Under the pieces are notes generated by a model. That model searched no databases. It worked only from the letters and a program-made list of their open reading frames with translations, and was not told the origin of the DNA. DNA of 64,000 bases, taken from assembly GCA_963573305.1 (NCBI GenBank), contig OY754330.1, positions 3,410,001 through 3,474,000 of the forward strand, written 5' to 3'. The number at the start of each line of letters is the position of its first letter. The first letter of the stretch is position 1. This stretch comes from Pyrrhosoma nymphula. Its lineage: Eukaryota; Arthropoda; Insecta; Odonata; Coenagrionidae. Positions 11,740 to 23,019 of the stretch are shown here, in pieces. Position numbers and translations under genes: made by a program.

Positions 11740-12415
11740 TGTATTTTGGCGGTAAAGCACCTTACCAAGATTTGTGCTTTTTGAAGTCGATGACGGTTTA
11801 CGAAAACATTGATTTAAGCAGCTTTACAGAAAATAAGCCAGCATTAATGGTATTTGACTGATGAATTTTCTGTCTTATCACTGTTTGACGATGATTTGGA
11901 TCAAGAAACTAAAGTAAAAATGGTTGAAAATTTCACTATAAAGAATTTATCAACTCATGGCAAACGTTACATCTCATCGAAGGAAGAACTTTGCGGTCCA
12001 TTGTATGGTAAGTTAAATTAGTAAATATAGAAGTTGTTTCTTTAGCTTTCTGTTTAGATCACAATTTCGTCAACTGACTATCTCAAGTTTTATTTCAGAG
12101 AAAAACATCTACGACTTCATTTAAGTCAGAAGTAAGTCATTGTGCGATCGTCTTAAAATTGATGACAGTTTTCTCCACGAATGTCCTACCATGTGGTCAA
12201 ATAATACTTCGTTTCAAGAAGCCAGAAAGAAGGTTTCAACGCTGAGGGCAGTGAACAATACAGCTGAAAGAGCGGTCAAGTTGATGCTAGATTTTCACGG
12301 TTTAATCACGGTTGAGGAGGAACAAAAGCAATTTTTCCTACGTTGCGTACAAGAACACCGGAAGATTTATCCTGACTGCAAAAACCATACTATGAAAGGA
12401 AAATTTAAAGAATAA
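11740..12415 (+). pseudogene. hAT transposase C-terminal region with putative intron
   Basis: After a frame break, the sequence continues as MTPMYFGGKAPYQDLCF and LFDDDLDQETKVKMVENF-like text to about 12007. GTAAG at 12008 and TTTTATTTCAG ending at 12098 could mark a 91-bp intron. The open frame 12140-12415 then contains ECPTMW, NNTAERAVKLM (Glu43 from its Met, a candidate for the last catalytic acid) and EEEQKQFFLRCVQEHRK before TAA. Order and spacing match the conserved C-terminus of the same arthropod transposase family. Confidence 0.65.
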
Positions 12416-12683
12416 TGTTTTTTTACATGTTAAACAGTAATTAAACACGACATAGGCATATTGGTGTTTTATTTACTGAATAAACATTAAGTTCTAGAAC
12501 CCTTCCATACTAAGCCAGGAAAAAATTTTATTTCTCATGTTTGGGCTCATTCACGTGTTATCATAATTCAATCGCAATAATATTTATTATGTGAGTTATT
12601 AAGGTCAAACAGAAAAAAAGTAGAGGGTATGCGTATTTGATTTCGCGAAAAAAAAATTTTCTCTTATGTCTTGGGACACCCTA

Positions 12684-13800
12684 TTCTACATATCGAATAT
12701 TGTGTTAAAAGATCTCACGAAAGTTTTATAGCGTCTGACGAGAGACCTAATAAAAATTTCAGGAAAAGCCCGACACCCACAGCTTCAAAGCTGCTGTTCT
12801 ACAAACTGCCAAAAAATACACTATGACCTATCGTCAGTTCGATTGGATCTCCGGCGTAACATCTGACGCAGCTTCCAGCCAGATTAATTAAACCGTATAC
12901 TATAGACAGAATATAGCATGCCAAGAATCCCTCTCAATTCGTTCAGATCACCAAAAACTTATCAAAATCAGCCCTTCTGGTCAGATTTGACGTAGTCTCT
13001 TTTCATCAAAGTCCCCATTCCTGAATCTTATGTTTTTAGTAGGCAAATGAGCTGGCAGGGAAAGGTCTTCCTTAATGTTATTATCCAAAATTTATAGAAT
13101 TCCGCCTAAAGACGTATTCTTCTCGTACCGGGAGTAGATGTATGAGCGATTGATTGCAGCTGCAATGGGATCTCCTGTGATCGCCAACCTTCTACTTGAG
13201 GAATTTGATCAAGAAGCCATACAACCTTCTTTTCTCAAACCAGCCCAGCTATGGCTGGGATGTGGAGGAGGATGTATTCGTAGTGTCCTGGCCACACAAG
13301 TCTTGAATACATTTGTAGAACACTTCGTTGTGATCCATCCATACGCAGTAGAAGTGGAATTATATGGAGCTCTTCCTTCCCGAGACATCGAAGTTACACG
13401 GCAAGAAAACGGAACGTTAAGTCAAAGAGTTTACCGAAAAAAAAACTCACACAGATCGCTACACCCGTCGAGCTTGAAGGAGGAAAAAACACTTTAAAAA
13501 GTGCTCTGGCTTAAAACGGTTTATTCACTCACAGATCAACGAATTCCCCAATGTTCATCAGCAGGAAGATAGAGATAAAGACCGCCGAACAAACTAGATA
13601 CGTTAACGACATCATTCATCGCTGGAATCACTGATCGCATTGGCGGAATACTTAAGAAATGTGATGACGTCATTTGCCGTTTTAATATCGGAGCGAGGAT
13701 ACGCGAAATTCTTCCTAAAGCAGAAGAAGCGGCTCCCTTAAATGTAATACACGAAGTCATGTGTATGAAATCACTCGGAGCTGGGACGTGGAACATGTAT
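12684..13800 (+). pseudogene. Penelope-like element RT and linker region remnant
   Basis: In several + frames the order of PLE landmarks is preserved. PIVSSIGSP (about 12827) is followed by QFVQI, then LVRFDVVS (about 12980, the FDVVSLFT motif). Next come YERLIAAAMGSPVIANLLLE (from 13138), the HP and LPSRDIEVTR block, and VYRKKNSHRSLHPSS ending near 13480. The linker GITDRIGGILKK lies near 13620. The YxDD catalytic motif is destroyed; the expected place reads CGGGCIRSV. Multiple stops and frameshifts make it inactive. The GIY-YIG domain expected further downstream is not recognisable. Confidence 0.8.
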
Positions 13801-13851
13801 GTGTTCCACAAGGTATTACTGCGACCCTTGCCATAAATCCTGACAACATAT

Positions 13852-14480
13852 CGGTGGTTCCCAACCTTTTTTGAAGTGTAAACTTCTATAAGCGCACCAT
13901 AAGCACAGAAAATTCTGCAGGCGGTAAATATCGGATTCTGGGCGTCACGCTCCTGAACGTCACGCTCTTTTTCTCACGTCACGATCGGCCACATATAGTA
14001 CGTACGTAGGTACGCATTATGAGTATCAGCTACAGCAGAGCGCGTAAGAGAAGAACTCTGCAAATTCTTTTTATGCAGAATTTTTTTACACCCAAAATAT
14101 TTTCCATAATATTTTTTATATATGTATTATATTTATCAGAATATCGCCATATAAGTTTACATTTCTCCCGTGTGGTCTTAAGCACACCAATTTTTATCCC
14201 CCACTCCCCTAAAAAATGTCAATATGTTCTCGTACCCCTTAAAGTAATAATATATTCAAGATTAAAAGTGACGGTGATCAAAACAAATAAGTTCAATCAA
14301 TTTTTTAATAATATATAAACAAAAATAAAATACATCGAGAAGAAAAAATGTTACAATAAATTAATTAAGCTGCATAAGCCCTACACAAGAAAACTGAAAT
14401 GAAACCCTTAAAATAAAATAACCTGAAATGTTATCTCGCACCCCCAAAGGGTACGAGAACCCTTGGTTGTGAAACCCTGC
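13852..14480. mobile_element. hAT-like MITE (GGTTCCCAACC termini), larger copy
   Basis: It opens CGGTGGTTCCCAACC and closes near GGTACGAGAACCCTTGG followed by TTGTGAAACC. Internal CTCGTACCCCTT and CGCACCCCCAAAGGGTACG motifs match the 5904-6098 element. No transposase is visible, and the target duplication could not be fixed. Confidence 0.5.
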
Positions 14481-15375
14481 CCTATACCATGGCATTATCA
14501 TTTCGGAATTTGGTGGGGAAGCGTCAGACATCATTATGACAATTAAAGCGCTTATCCCACTCGGTTGATGAAGTCAAGAATCCTTCCCTTTCGATCGGTA
14601 CATTTGAGGACATCGGAGGACCGAATCGTTGCTGCACTTACTTGCAGGAACTGAAATCATGAAGAGACAAGGCAGCAAGGAGATTGTTAAAAGTACTAAA
14701 ATATCCAAGAATGCAGAAGAAGTATTCCTGCGACCCAGTCTCCATAAATCCTGTGACAACGACTCAATAGGTTGGTTCTTCGGAGCGCCGTTTGCGTGAG
14801 GCGGCATTTGCATTAGCCGAGTCACCTCAAGTGGACCGGAGTCTTTATTAGAAGGGTACACTGCCAAAGAAATTCTCTCATAAAATAAGCAACGCCTTAC
14901 AATTTTTTAGATTGTCTTTTTTTGTGGGGAGAGTAAAAAAAACTCGGAAATCCAGAAATATAAGAATTTCCAACTGGAGCTGAAAGTCTGCCAGTGACAC
15001 AGTGTAGTGAGCGTATAGAGCGCACCGTTTCACATTTAAAGTATATTTTGAAAACGTAGTGGAAACTGTGATGTCTGAAATATTATTTGTGAGATTCAAC
15101 AGAAAATATATTCCGAGTCCCCCGCTAAATTTATTAATTTTTATTATTTGCGATGATGCGTTTGGTTTTGTTTTAATTATTTAATTTTTTCACAATGATC
15201 CCCCAGCATTCCGTGGCGTGAATGAAAAAGGCCTATTTTAATAAAATCACAAAACTCGCTGTGTTGGAATTACTCATAAAAAATATTATGCTGGTTGCTA
15301 TAGAAGTCATTATTGTACTATACATTGTTTCTAGTTGTTAACACGTTCCCGTTGCTACGGCTGGTAAGGTAGGTT
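14481..15375. other. no recognisable gene
   Basis: AT-rich sequence. A stretch at 14725-14760 (TGCGACCC...CATAAATCCTGTGACAAC) resembles 13819-13850, just before the hAT-like MITE. This suggests a short repeated or PLE-derived segment. Nothing else is supported. Confidence 0.35.
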
Positions 15376-16140
15376 TCTAATACGACAAGAAAACTAGCCA
15401 ATGGGAGGCGAGAATCATCACCGTCCACGCAATATTGCTTCCAACATTAATTCTATCATGGCTTCCACAGTTAATTCTATTATGAAGCAGTCCATATCCT
15501 TCTTTGATCCAAGCGCCGCTCGTTGCCAACGGGAGCCGTCGATAACAAAACGGGGAGAAACTATATTACGGAACGAATAGACTCGTGGTCGGCGGTGGTT
15601 CCACCGTAAAATGACTTAAATGTCATTTTATTCATATTATGTCTACTTGTAGAAAAACTTGTCCTCTATCTGATATGAAAAACAAAATAATACCTTTCCA
15701 CGCTATATTACTAATAATTGAACTTGAAATTACATTGTATGTACAATGGGGGAATGAGAGAAACACGGGGAAAAATAGTATTATTCCATAAAATATAAAT
15801 GCCATTTTCGCAAAAAACTATTTATAAGAAGTAAATAATCCAGAGAAATTGAATAAAAATAAAATATTGGCTTCTTACCACCTTATTATTTTAGTTATTG
15901 AAGAATTAATGCGGTAATTGAAGTCAAATATGCGGTAATTCTTAGTAAATGGCACTGCAGCTATGGCTGAAAAACAAACATTCGTGGAATAATCTACATT
16001 TTTCTACTTTACTTTTGGTTTTCTATTTAGGTGACGCATTTCATCAGCGAAAGCAGGATTTTTTGGACAAAAATATAAAAAATGTGGAATTTCGTATTTG
16101 TTTTGAGTCACACAATCGCGGCGGCGGAACCTCCTTAACT
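15376..16140 (+). repeat. ~770-bp repeat, family R770, copy 1
   Basis: It aligns over its whole length with 37238-38035 in inverted orientation. The first ~230 bp are nearly identical and the rest is clearly homologous. It runs from TACGACAAGAAAACTAGCC to GGCGGAACCTCCTTAA. Inside is a double palindrome, CGGTGGTTCCACCG followed by AAAATGACTTAAATGTC and its mirror. The short motif GGNGGTTCCNCCG occurs at 15600 and, inverted, at the right end, so a smaller TIR unit may be embedded. The 114-residue ORF at 15949-16293 is not conserved between copies. Confidence 0.85.
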
Positions 16141-16299
16141 ATACTTATAGGCATGGAGATTTCCATTTTATTCTATGTAATTTGTGAATTATATCTTTCT
16201 GTTCAGCGTCACAAATTATCGCGGCGTATGCGAGATGTGTCCCAGCCAGAGCATTGTGGGACCTCTCTATCTATTTCACTTTATCACCATTAGTACCTT

Positions 16300-17018
16300 C
16301 CTTCTATTCGCTTTTGATGCATCCTAATTTCTTTAATGCATTGCTGTAAATGTTTCGCATGTGTTTTTCCTCGCGCTCTTCTGGCGTAAATAAATTCAAC
16401 GGTATAGCCAATAATATTATTTTCCGTCGACGGATTTGGTCGCTCACGTAAAAAGGCCATCGACGTAAAGTTGTGTCGTCTATCCCATAATTTCTATGCG
16501 TTCCTATCCAAAGTAATTTACCTACGAGAGTTAATCACTTGCTATTGCTTTTCTTAAAACCCCGTTTCACACACAATGATCAGTTCTCTACGCGGTTAAC
16601 TGATAGTAAATATTTTATTTCAATTTAAAAAAATAGAATTAATCATCATTGCTGTTCAATAATGAGTACCTAGGCACTAGTAGACACACATTCCACGGTA
16701 GTTCGGATTGTGCGAGGATGGATCATAATAGTAAAAGCAATACTTGGAGTTGTTCGTATAAAGGCTTTCGTTCTGCAACATTCGGCGATCGTTGTCAATC
16801 TGCACATTTTCGGGAGAAATTACGACAGCCACAATTCTCTGGCGATCGCCTTTCCCTCCTCCAAGTCGTTTCTTTGCTTTCACCACTATGTGTATAGCAA
16901 CCACTCCTACCCATCCTCCTTTCCCTTGAATGTGTCCACGGGCGCACCCGAACTCGTATATCGGGTTATTTTTTCCCTTTTTTCGATTTGGTTTCGCCAC
17001 AATTTATACATATATATA
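16300..17018. other. no recognisable gene
   Basis: Overlapping short ORFs on both strands at 16649-17045 have no recognisable family and no paired splice sites. I see no repeat ends before the fold-back at 17019. Confidence 0.35.
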
Positions 17019-17302
17019 ATAAAAAATACACTTGACAGGGGGTGAGGAAAGAAAAGTAAAAAGAGAGAAGACTTACAGGGAACGTTTCGGGCATGCAGGC
17101 CCTTCCTCAGCTATAGAAAAAGTGAGAAGACTAACTGATAACTGACTTCTGATAACTGACTTAACTGATAACTGATGAGAAGATAACTGACTTCTCACTT
17201 TTTCTATAGCTGAGGAAGGGATTGCATGCCCGAAACGTTCCCTGTAAGTCTTCTCTCTTTTTACTTTTCTTTCCCCACCCCCTGTCAAGTGTATTTTTTA
17301 TT
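17019..17302. repeat. large fold-back element with hammerhead-core-like motifs in both arms
   Basis: Arms of about 118 bp (17019-17137 and 17185-17302) are near-perfect inverted copies. The spacer holds repeats of TAACTGACTT and CTGATAACTG. Each arm carries CTGAGGA, a GGG/CCC stem over GCATGC, and GAAACGTTCC (17079-17110 on minus, 17210-17241 on plus). This is the CTGANGA-stem II-GAAA layout found at PLE termini. A (GT)n(AT)n tract follows within 30 bp. I infer a solo inverted pair of PLE terminal sequences. Confidence 0.8.
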
Positions 17303-17329
17303 GTTGTTGCCTATTGGCGTACCTTTCGT

Positions 17330-17330
<1 letters not shown>

Positions 17331-17388
<58 letters not shown>
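17331..17388. repeat. (GT)n(AT)n microsatellite
   Basis: Seven GT units followed by about 22 AT units. Translated ORFs rich in IYIYIY over this tract are artefacts. Confidence 0.95.
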
Positions 17389-17393
<5 letters not shown>

Positions 17394-17959
17394 TGTATGC
17401 GGAGGAAAACGTCAACATTTTTACCTCTATTTTTTCCCGACGCGGAAGAAGTTAAAAGTACGACATCTTATTGATTGGAATGCTTTGGTGATCATGAGGA
17501 AGCATCGTCTTCAATAGAAAGTGGAGCTGCTATTTTAATTTAACTCTGATTATGATGACTTTGAAAATCCGGGTTAATACTTTTCAACTTCCGGTTGTGT
17601 GAGAATATTTGAGTTACCCCCGAAATCGAAAACGGTCGATATTATTTTGTAACAGGACGCAATGCAAGAAAAAGCCATAACCATGAAGTGTATAATATAT
17701 ATTCCATGGTCATAAGCTTCTATCTGCTAGGACCCACATCTTCGTGATAGGCTTGCCATGGTATTGCTCGTAAAAAGAAAAGTACGAACTATTTCAAATC
17801 GTCTCTATGTGGGTATTTAAGACCAATTAAAAAAAAATATTTTGTTTTGTGTTTAACTTTAGGATATATAAGTGACATTATTTTTTTAAAAACCTTGTAT
17901 ATTAAAAAAAGCGCTCTCGGAGTATAATTACCGCGATTAGTTCATTTTTGAAGATGAAT

Positions 17960-18350
17960 ATAGCCGGCTGTACCCACACGATGCGTGAATTCCGCAATGG
18001 GCAAAAATGTGTCGAATGGCAAGAAATGCCCAGCGCTCTAAATACCGCTTGGATTGTAAAGAATGCAGAATTATTTCCTCCAGCTGTGTCAACGCGAATG
18101 AATGTTGCCCGCCCCGCCGCAGGGCAGGCAACCATAAATTGAATAATGCGCGTTCCTCGCTCCCGACACATCTGCCGAAATGGACTCCGACGCAGCTGCC
18201 GCCATCTGTGCCCGCTCGAGTGAAGTAGAGAGCGCTTCCGATCGCGGCCGGAGGTGGAACTCGAAGTCGACCGACGACTACGAGGGCAGTCGATAGCGCA
18301 GCAGACGCCGACTGCCGGCTTAGAACGATTGTTTCGTCGTCGGTTTGTCT
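17960..18350 (+). promoter_or_regulatory. CpG-rich stretch, candidate promoter / 5' UTR region
   Basis: GC and CpG density rise sharply compared with flanks, with many CG dinucleotides in runs such as TCGACCGACGACTACGAGG near 18270. It lies 1.6-2 kb upstream of the coding exon at 19919 on the same strand. This fits a promoter or non-coding first exon, but no TATA box or initiator can be assigned with confidence. Confidence 0.35.
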
Positions 18351-19336
18351 AGGTTGAAGTGGAAAGAATAATGATCTAAGAAGCACAGTACCCAGGCTCG
18401 CTGCATTTTATGTTTTAATAAGTGCTTTGGAAGGAAGCGGGCGTGCTAATTTGCAAGAGTGAATTTCGTTGAGGAAAGCGTTCGTCCATGGCTGCGAGGG
18501 GGTTTGTTGTGCAATGTTGAATTAGCAGAGGCTGGCTGGCTGGTGTGGGAGGAAGGCGTGGATGGCTGCGTGAGGGAAACCCGTGTGATTGTGATTGAGT
18601 GGTAGCGTTCGCCGGATAATTGTGGGTGTGTCTGTGCACGAATTAATAGTGGATTAAGCACCTCTATATTGTATTGCAGCGGTGAATGGGTGCTACGACC
18701 GGGCGAAATAGTAAAACCCTCGCCCGAGGCAGAAGAGGCGGTGCAAAGCACTCACTGATCCTGAGGTTCGGATAATCCAAACGGCGAACGGAATACTTCG
18801 CCGAGACTGCACTCTTTGTGTTCTTTCCCCACCGATACATAATTGTCGTACGGGCGAAAGTTCTGTGGATTTTTATTGGCGTATCATTGATTGATCGGAT
18901 GTTGACAATTTTCTCTGCGTGTGTGTGTGTGCTCTTTTGCCTTATTCGGTGTAACAAGTATTAATTAGAATTCCTTTCCGGTTTATCGGTAGTTATTCTG
19001 TGAGGGGAAATGTGGTGGTCGGTGCAGCTCTTTTGTTTTCAGCCAGGATGCCATTAAGGGTTCGTGGTTGACCCGAGTTCTTATTAGCTAGCCCTTTTGC
19101 GGCACTCGTGATAAAAAGGATGTCGTCCAGTAGAGGCGTATGGAATATTTCCATGCGCCTGTGATTTTGGTATTTATCGAATTATTCCCTGCGATTAGTA
19201 AGCGGGGCGCTGTGGCACTGCAGTCGAGTGCTCATTGTCGAGTACCCTACGCTACGCTCATGCGCCGTCAATAAGTGACTGATGCCTCGCCGAATTTTCT
19301 ATAATCCAAGCTTAACCCGCTCCCTTTTGTTTACAG

Positions 19337-19918
19337 GAGAAGGTGAAGTGATACGGATTATGCTGGTTATAGGGTAGCTCATTTAGTGAAGTTCAATAAT
19401 AATAATCTACGGCGTTAGTTTAAGAAAGGCAAAGGACCCTCATCACCTCCAAATTGCGGGGAGATATACAAATATATGTTCACATCTGGGGCCGGAGAGG
19501 CGTCTGAAATGGACTAGCGTTTAGGACTCTTCTTGCAAGGACGGGGGAGAGTGATGGGATGTTTTCCATGTCCCGTTGTTGAAAGTGTTCGCGCCGTGCG
19601 CGAGTAACCATTTTTTTTGTTTATGTAACCTTTTATTTAACGGTTCTGCTCTGGGGGCAGAAGAACGTGGGGGCGAGGTCGGAAGATCCGCTCCAGTCTT
19701 TTGTTTTGCGTGTGTCATAGTTGGGGTGGAAGGAGTCAGCTGGGAGGGCAAGGTGGTGGTGACTGGTGAGAAGAGAGGGCGATATATAGGAGAGAAGACA
19801 AGAGACCCGCTTAGCGAGAGCTTAGCTCCGTCATGTAAACTCTTTGAGACGTGTCCACAGCCAGGAATTCCTTCCTCTGACCCTGCTGCTGCTCTTCTTC
19901 GGCTGACGGCGAGGGACA
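19337..19918 (+). other. candidate 5' UTR exon portion
   Basis: CCTTTTGTTTACAG ends at 19336 and would be a good acceptor, joining an upstream non-coding exon to the ATG exon at 19919. The interval contains upstream ATGs (for example 19361) closed quickly by stops. If the acceptor is not used, transcription may start nearer. Transcript data are needed. Confidence 0.35.
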
Positions 19919-20021
19919 ATGGAGTTCGAACTGGACAGCAGCCTTCAAGAGTGGGCGAAGGACAAGCCGCTCAGCATCCTGCAGCTGGACCCAGCGGACA
20001 GGGCCGTACTCCGCATTGCCG
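19919..20021 (+). CDS. first coding exon of an unrecognised host gene (partial)
   Basis: An ATG in strong Kozak context (gacaATGG) opens a 34-codon frame starting MEFELDSSLQEWAKDK and ending DPADRAVLRIA. One further base precedes the splice donor GTGAGTGC at 20022 (phase 1). An in-frame TGA at 19904 shows the reading frame begins here. The amphipathic, acidic N-terminus and codon use look like a real cytosolic protein. I cannot name the family from 34 residues. The surrounding 19.5-20.1 kb is GC-rich compared with the rest of the window. No second exon was found on the + strand downstream, so intron 1 is very long or later exons are too small to see. Confidence 0.65.
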
Positions 20022-23019
20022 GTGAGTGCACTATACTGTACCCCTTCCTCTTTTCTAGGGACGCGCCCTGAATGCCCCAGTTTCGTCTTGCATAATGCGT
20101 CGCACACTCCCGAGATAACTTGTGGGAAGATGTGATGCTAAGTTACTAGTCATCATTTTGCGAATTATTCGAAGAAAAGGGTTCTGTGTAAATGTGTTGG
20201 TTTTTATTTATACGTAAACCGTCCCAATGCTTAAATTATTTTGGGAAGGGATTCACTCGAATATGTAGAGGTGACATTTTTTAAATCTGGCACGTGAGGT
20301 AAGAGATGCATGTTTGCGGAGACCCTGAACAAGATGCGGGATTTTCCATCGTATTTTGTTGCGTCAGTTCTGTGTTTTCAACCCTTCCCCAACCCTTGCT
20401 CTGCGCTGCCAGTGGAGAAGCCTTGTGGCTTATTGACGTCGTTTCTTGGGAGGATTGTTACTTTCCGGAGGTCTTGGAGAAATTGGAATACCCTATTGAC
20501 CACCATTTTTCCTGCTGTACCGGGAATTACGGTGGCCGCTCCCCCCTTAATTCTCCTCTGCCTGTACCCTTTTTCGTGTGACAATCCGTTGCCACGAGCG
20601 ACCGACGACACTGTCGTACTATAACCGCAGGGAGATTATTTCGTCGTCTCAATACTATAGCGTGCGGCATCCTTGGCAGAAATTTTTACCATGTCATGAA
20701 GAATTAGACCTATGGACAATGGAAAATATTACGCAGTATTAATTGTTTTACCGTTTACTAATAATAAAATTGAAATCAGTTAACTTGGTGGCGCGCCCTT
20801 GCAAAAGGTTTCCGGTTGTGGTTGAGGCTGCGGCGTAGCGTGGTTATGGATTTGTTCGAACTTTCTGTGTAGTAAACCAATCATTGTTTTTCCGTATTTT
20901 GGGGGCGACCATTGATCGTCATCATGTTTCGTTAATCGTTGAGTGAATTAACGCATCGCACGTTGTGGGCCGAGAGGAAGGTGAATTGCAATGGGAGTTG
21001 AATACGGCAAGAAACACGGACGTAAGTAGTAGCGTTCACATCCTGGTGGGAACTCTTTTACTTCTCGTCCCTTGCGTGGACGATCGCCATTGAGGGGGTC
21101 GCGCTCCCCCCTTTTTTAAGAGTGCGCCACCTCCCCCGGTCACCGAGTAAACATTCCCCCCTCCTCTCCCCCCTCAACCCGAATCGCGGCGTGAACTAAT
21201 CGATTCCAACCGTCTGTTATACTCTGCGCTGAGAAAAATAGGTAAAAGGAAAACACACGTGTGTGATAACGTTGAAAACTCTCTCGCAACGAGTAATACA
21301 TAGTAAGTAAATATTAAAAAAAATAATTTATTTTGCTATATAGTCAATTGTAGGTGACATAACTGGGAGGAATTTACGGGTAAAGGAGGATAAATAATAC
21401 TAGGGAATATTCCTCACAACTTTATTTTTCGTCAGTGGCAACGGTCACGTAAACAATAAAATAATTAAAATTGTATAACAAATTAACAAGTATTTCATAT
21501 CCTCATATTCTCATTATTTTTCTTTCCCAGTGTATTTCACGTTAATCTAGGGTTAGGGTTTTCTTAAACTTAAATATGATTTCCAATTCATTTCTCTTCT
21601 CGTTATTTAAGGGAAATTTTTGAACTGCGCATGCATGCCTTCCGTTTTTATGCACATATATATGTTCGTAGAGGTCTAATCATTGCCCTAGATGCAGGTT
21701 GCGGATCCTAATGTGGCTAAAAGAGCCAAGTTGCTGACGTCGCTCTCTTGATACTTTGGCAGCTGCGAAGGCGGTGGACGCGTATCTATTGTATTCATAA
21801 TTTCATATTATGTACAGTAATTATTTGTTCAATCAGGGGTCACCAATCAATTCGGAAATAGCTTAAAATCATAGCTTTAATATTTCCATGTTAATTTAGT
21901 TAATTGATCCTCAGTCGCAACCCCCCCGTGGGAAGTTTATTTTTAGACCCGTCCCTTGCGACATCTTGTGTTTCGTTGCGTCCGAGGTCAGGGCCACTTT
22001 AAGAGATTGGGAAAAGGAAATGAGGGAGAACTATATGCACCCAATAGCCCTGCATTTTACTATTTGATCTGAATAGTGTTTTGTTTTTTATGTTGTTAAG
22101 TGTTATTAATTCAATGTTAATAATCAATGCAATGTCCAAAAGCCATTTTTTAGGGATTATTCTTTTACTGTGGTGCGATATTTCCACTTCTTTCTTCTTA
22201 AGTGCTTTCAATTGGCCGCCGCAGTCCGTCTTTATTCCCGTCCTTCGCGAATCGTGAGTGAGGAACTGGATCCCAAAGAGCGTGATGCATGATGGGAAAA
22301 GTATTATTTTTCTCTACGAGTGACATGCGATTAAATGTATTTTCATTTAAAAGGAAACCATGACAAAACGACATCAAATTGTGTCCTGGATGAATTAATT
22401 CAAAGTGTTTGTTTCCTTTCTTCCGAGGATTCAATCGATATATAAGGTACCCTTGTCTATTTCAAGACCCCTTCCTTCTTTCTTCCGTCGGACTGCCCCT
22501 GCTCGTGATTCCGCCCCCTACTCCGTCCTCTCTTGTGGTGCACCGTTATACGTTGCCAAGGGGATGGGAAGGGGGGCGCACCACCTGACCCTCCCTCCCC
22601 CCCACCCTTTTAATCCCCCCCCTCCCTTTTGAATGGCAATGACGGGCCGTGGAGAAGAACTTGACTTCGTTTGCCCTTCTCTCGTTATACCTTCGCTTTC
22701 TGCAATCTACCTCGCCTAGCTGGATCTTTAACCGTGTTAAGTAAGGTACAGGATACTATAAAAAGTAATGCCAGCTCAATATTTAGATAAATGAACAATC
22801 ACATACATTATTACTTTAAAATATTAATTTTTATGCGTGAAGTTTGCTCATGTAATCGTTGGAATGCATCACAAGAATGGTAAATATTTTCGTAAGGATA
22901 TGAAATTGACGAACATTATATTTATTTTTTAATGTCATCCTATCTATTGTGGAGGGCGACAATATTGTATGAGATAAATCGTTGACGAATTTACCTGGTG
23001 GGAATTCATATTAGATAAT
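20022..23019 (+). other. start of a long first intron, no recognisable element
   Basis: Follows the donor at 20022. It contains C-rich pyrimidine tracts (21095-21180, 22570-22632) and ordinary AT-rich DNA. No exon, RNA gene or transposon end was recognised. Confidence 0.4.

Larger units (their letters stand above)
9062..12683 (+). mobile_element. complete hAT-superfamily DNA transposon (decayed), inserted into a PLE
   Basis: The element begins TAGGGTGTCCCAAAA and ends TTGGGACACCCTA. It is flanked by a perfect 8-bp target duplication, TTCTACAT (9054-9061 and 12684-12691). TIR similarity continues inside: ACGCATACCCTCTTAA on the left mirrors TAGAGGGTATGCG on the right. An 8-bp duplication with TAGGG-type ends is diagnostic of hAT elements. 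It carries broken transposase pieces at 9897-10454, 10933-11733 and 11740-12415, and a nested fold-back element at 9971-10125. Near 9627-9661 there is a strong palindrome of two TGTACAATGTACA arms. Stops and frame breaks in the transposase show it is inactive, although its ends are intact. Confidence 0.92.

Noticed and set aside
15949..16293. 114-aa ORF
   Set aside because: Lies in repeat R770 and is not conserved in the second copy at 37.2-38.0 kb.
17331..17388. Telomeric or centromeric repeat
   Set aside because: Simple dinucleotide tract of ordinary length; no TTAGG-type array.
17222..17517. ORFs with long IYIYIY runs over 17.3-17.4 kb
   Set aside because: Translation of a (GT)n(AT)n microsatellite.
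17937..18386. 149-aa minus ORF in the CpG-rich stretch
   Set aside because: Open frames on both strands reflect GC-rich composition; no homology and no splice context.
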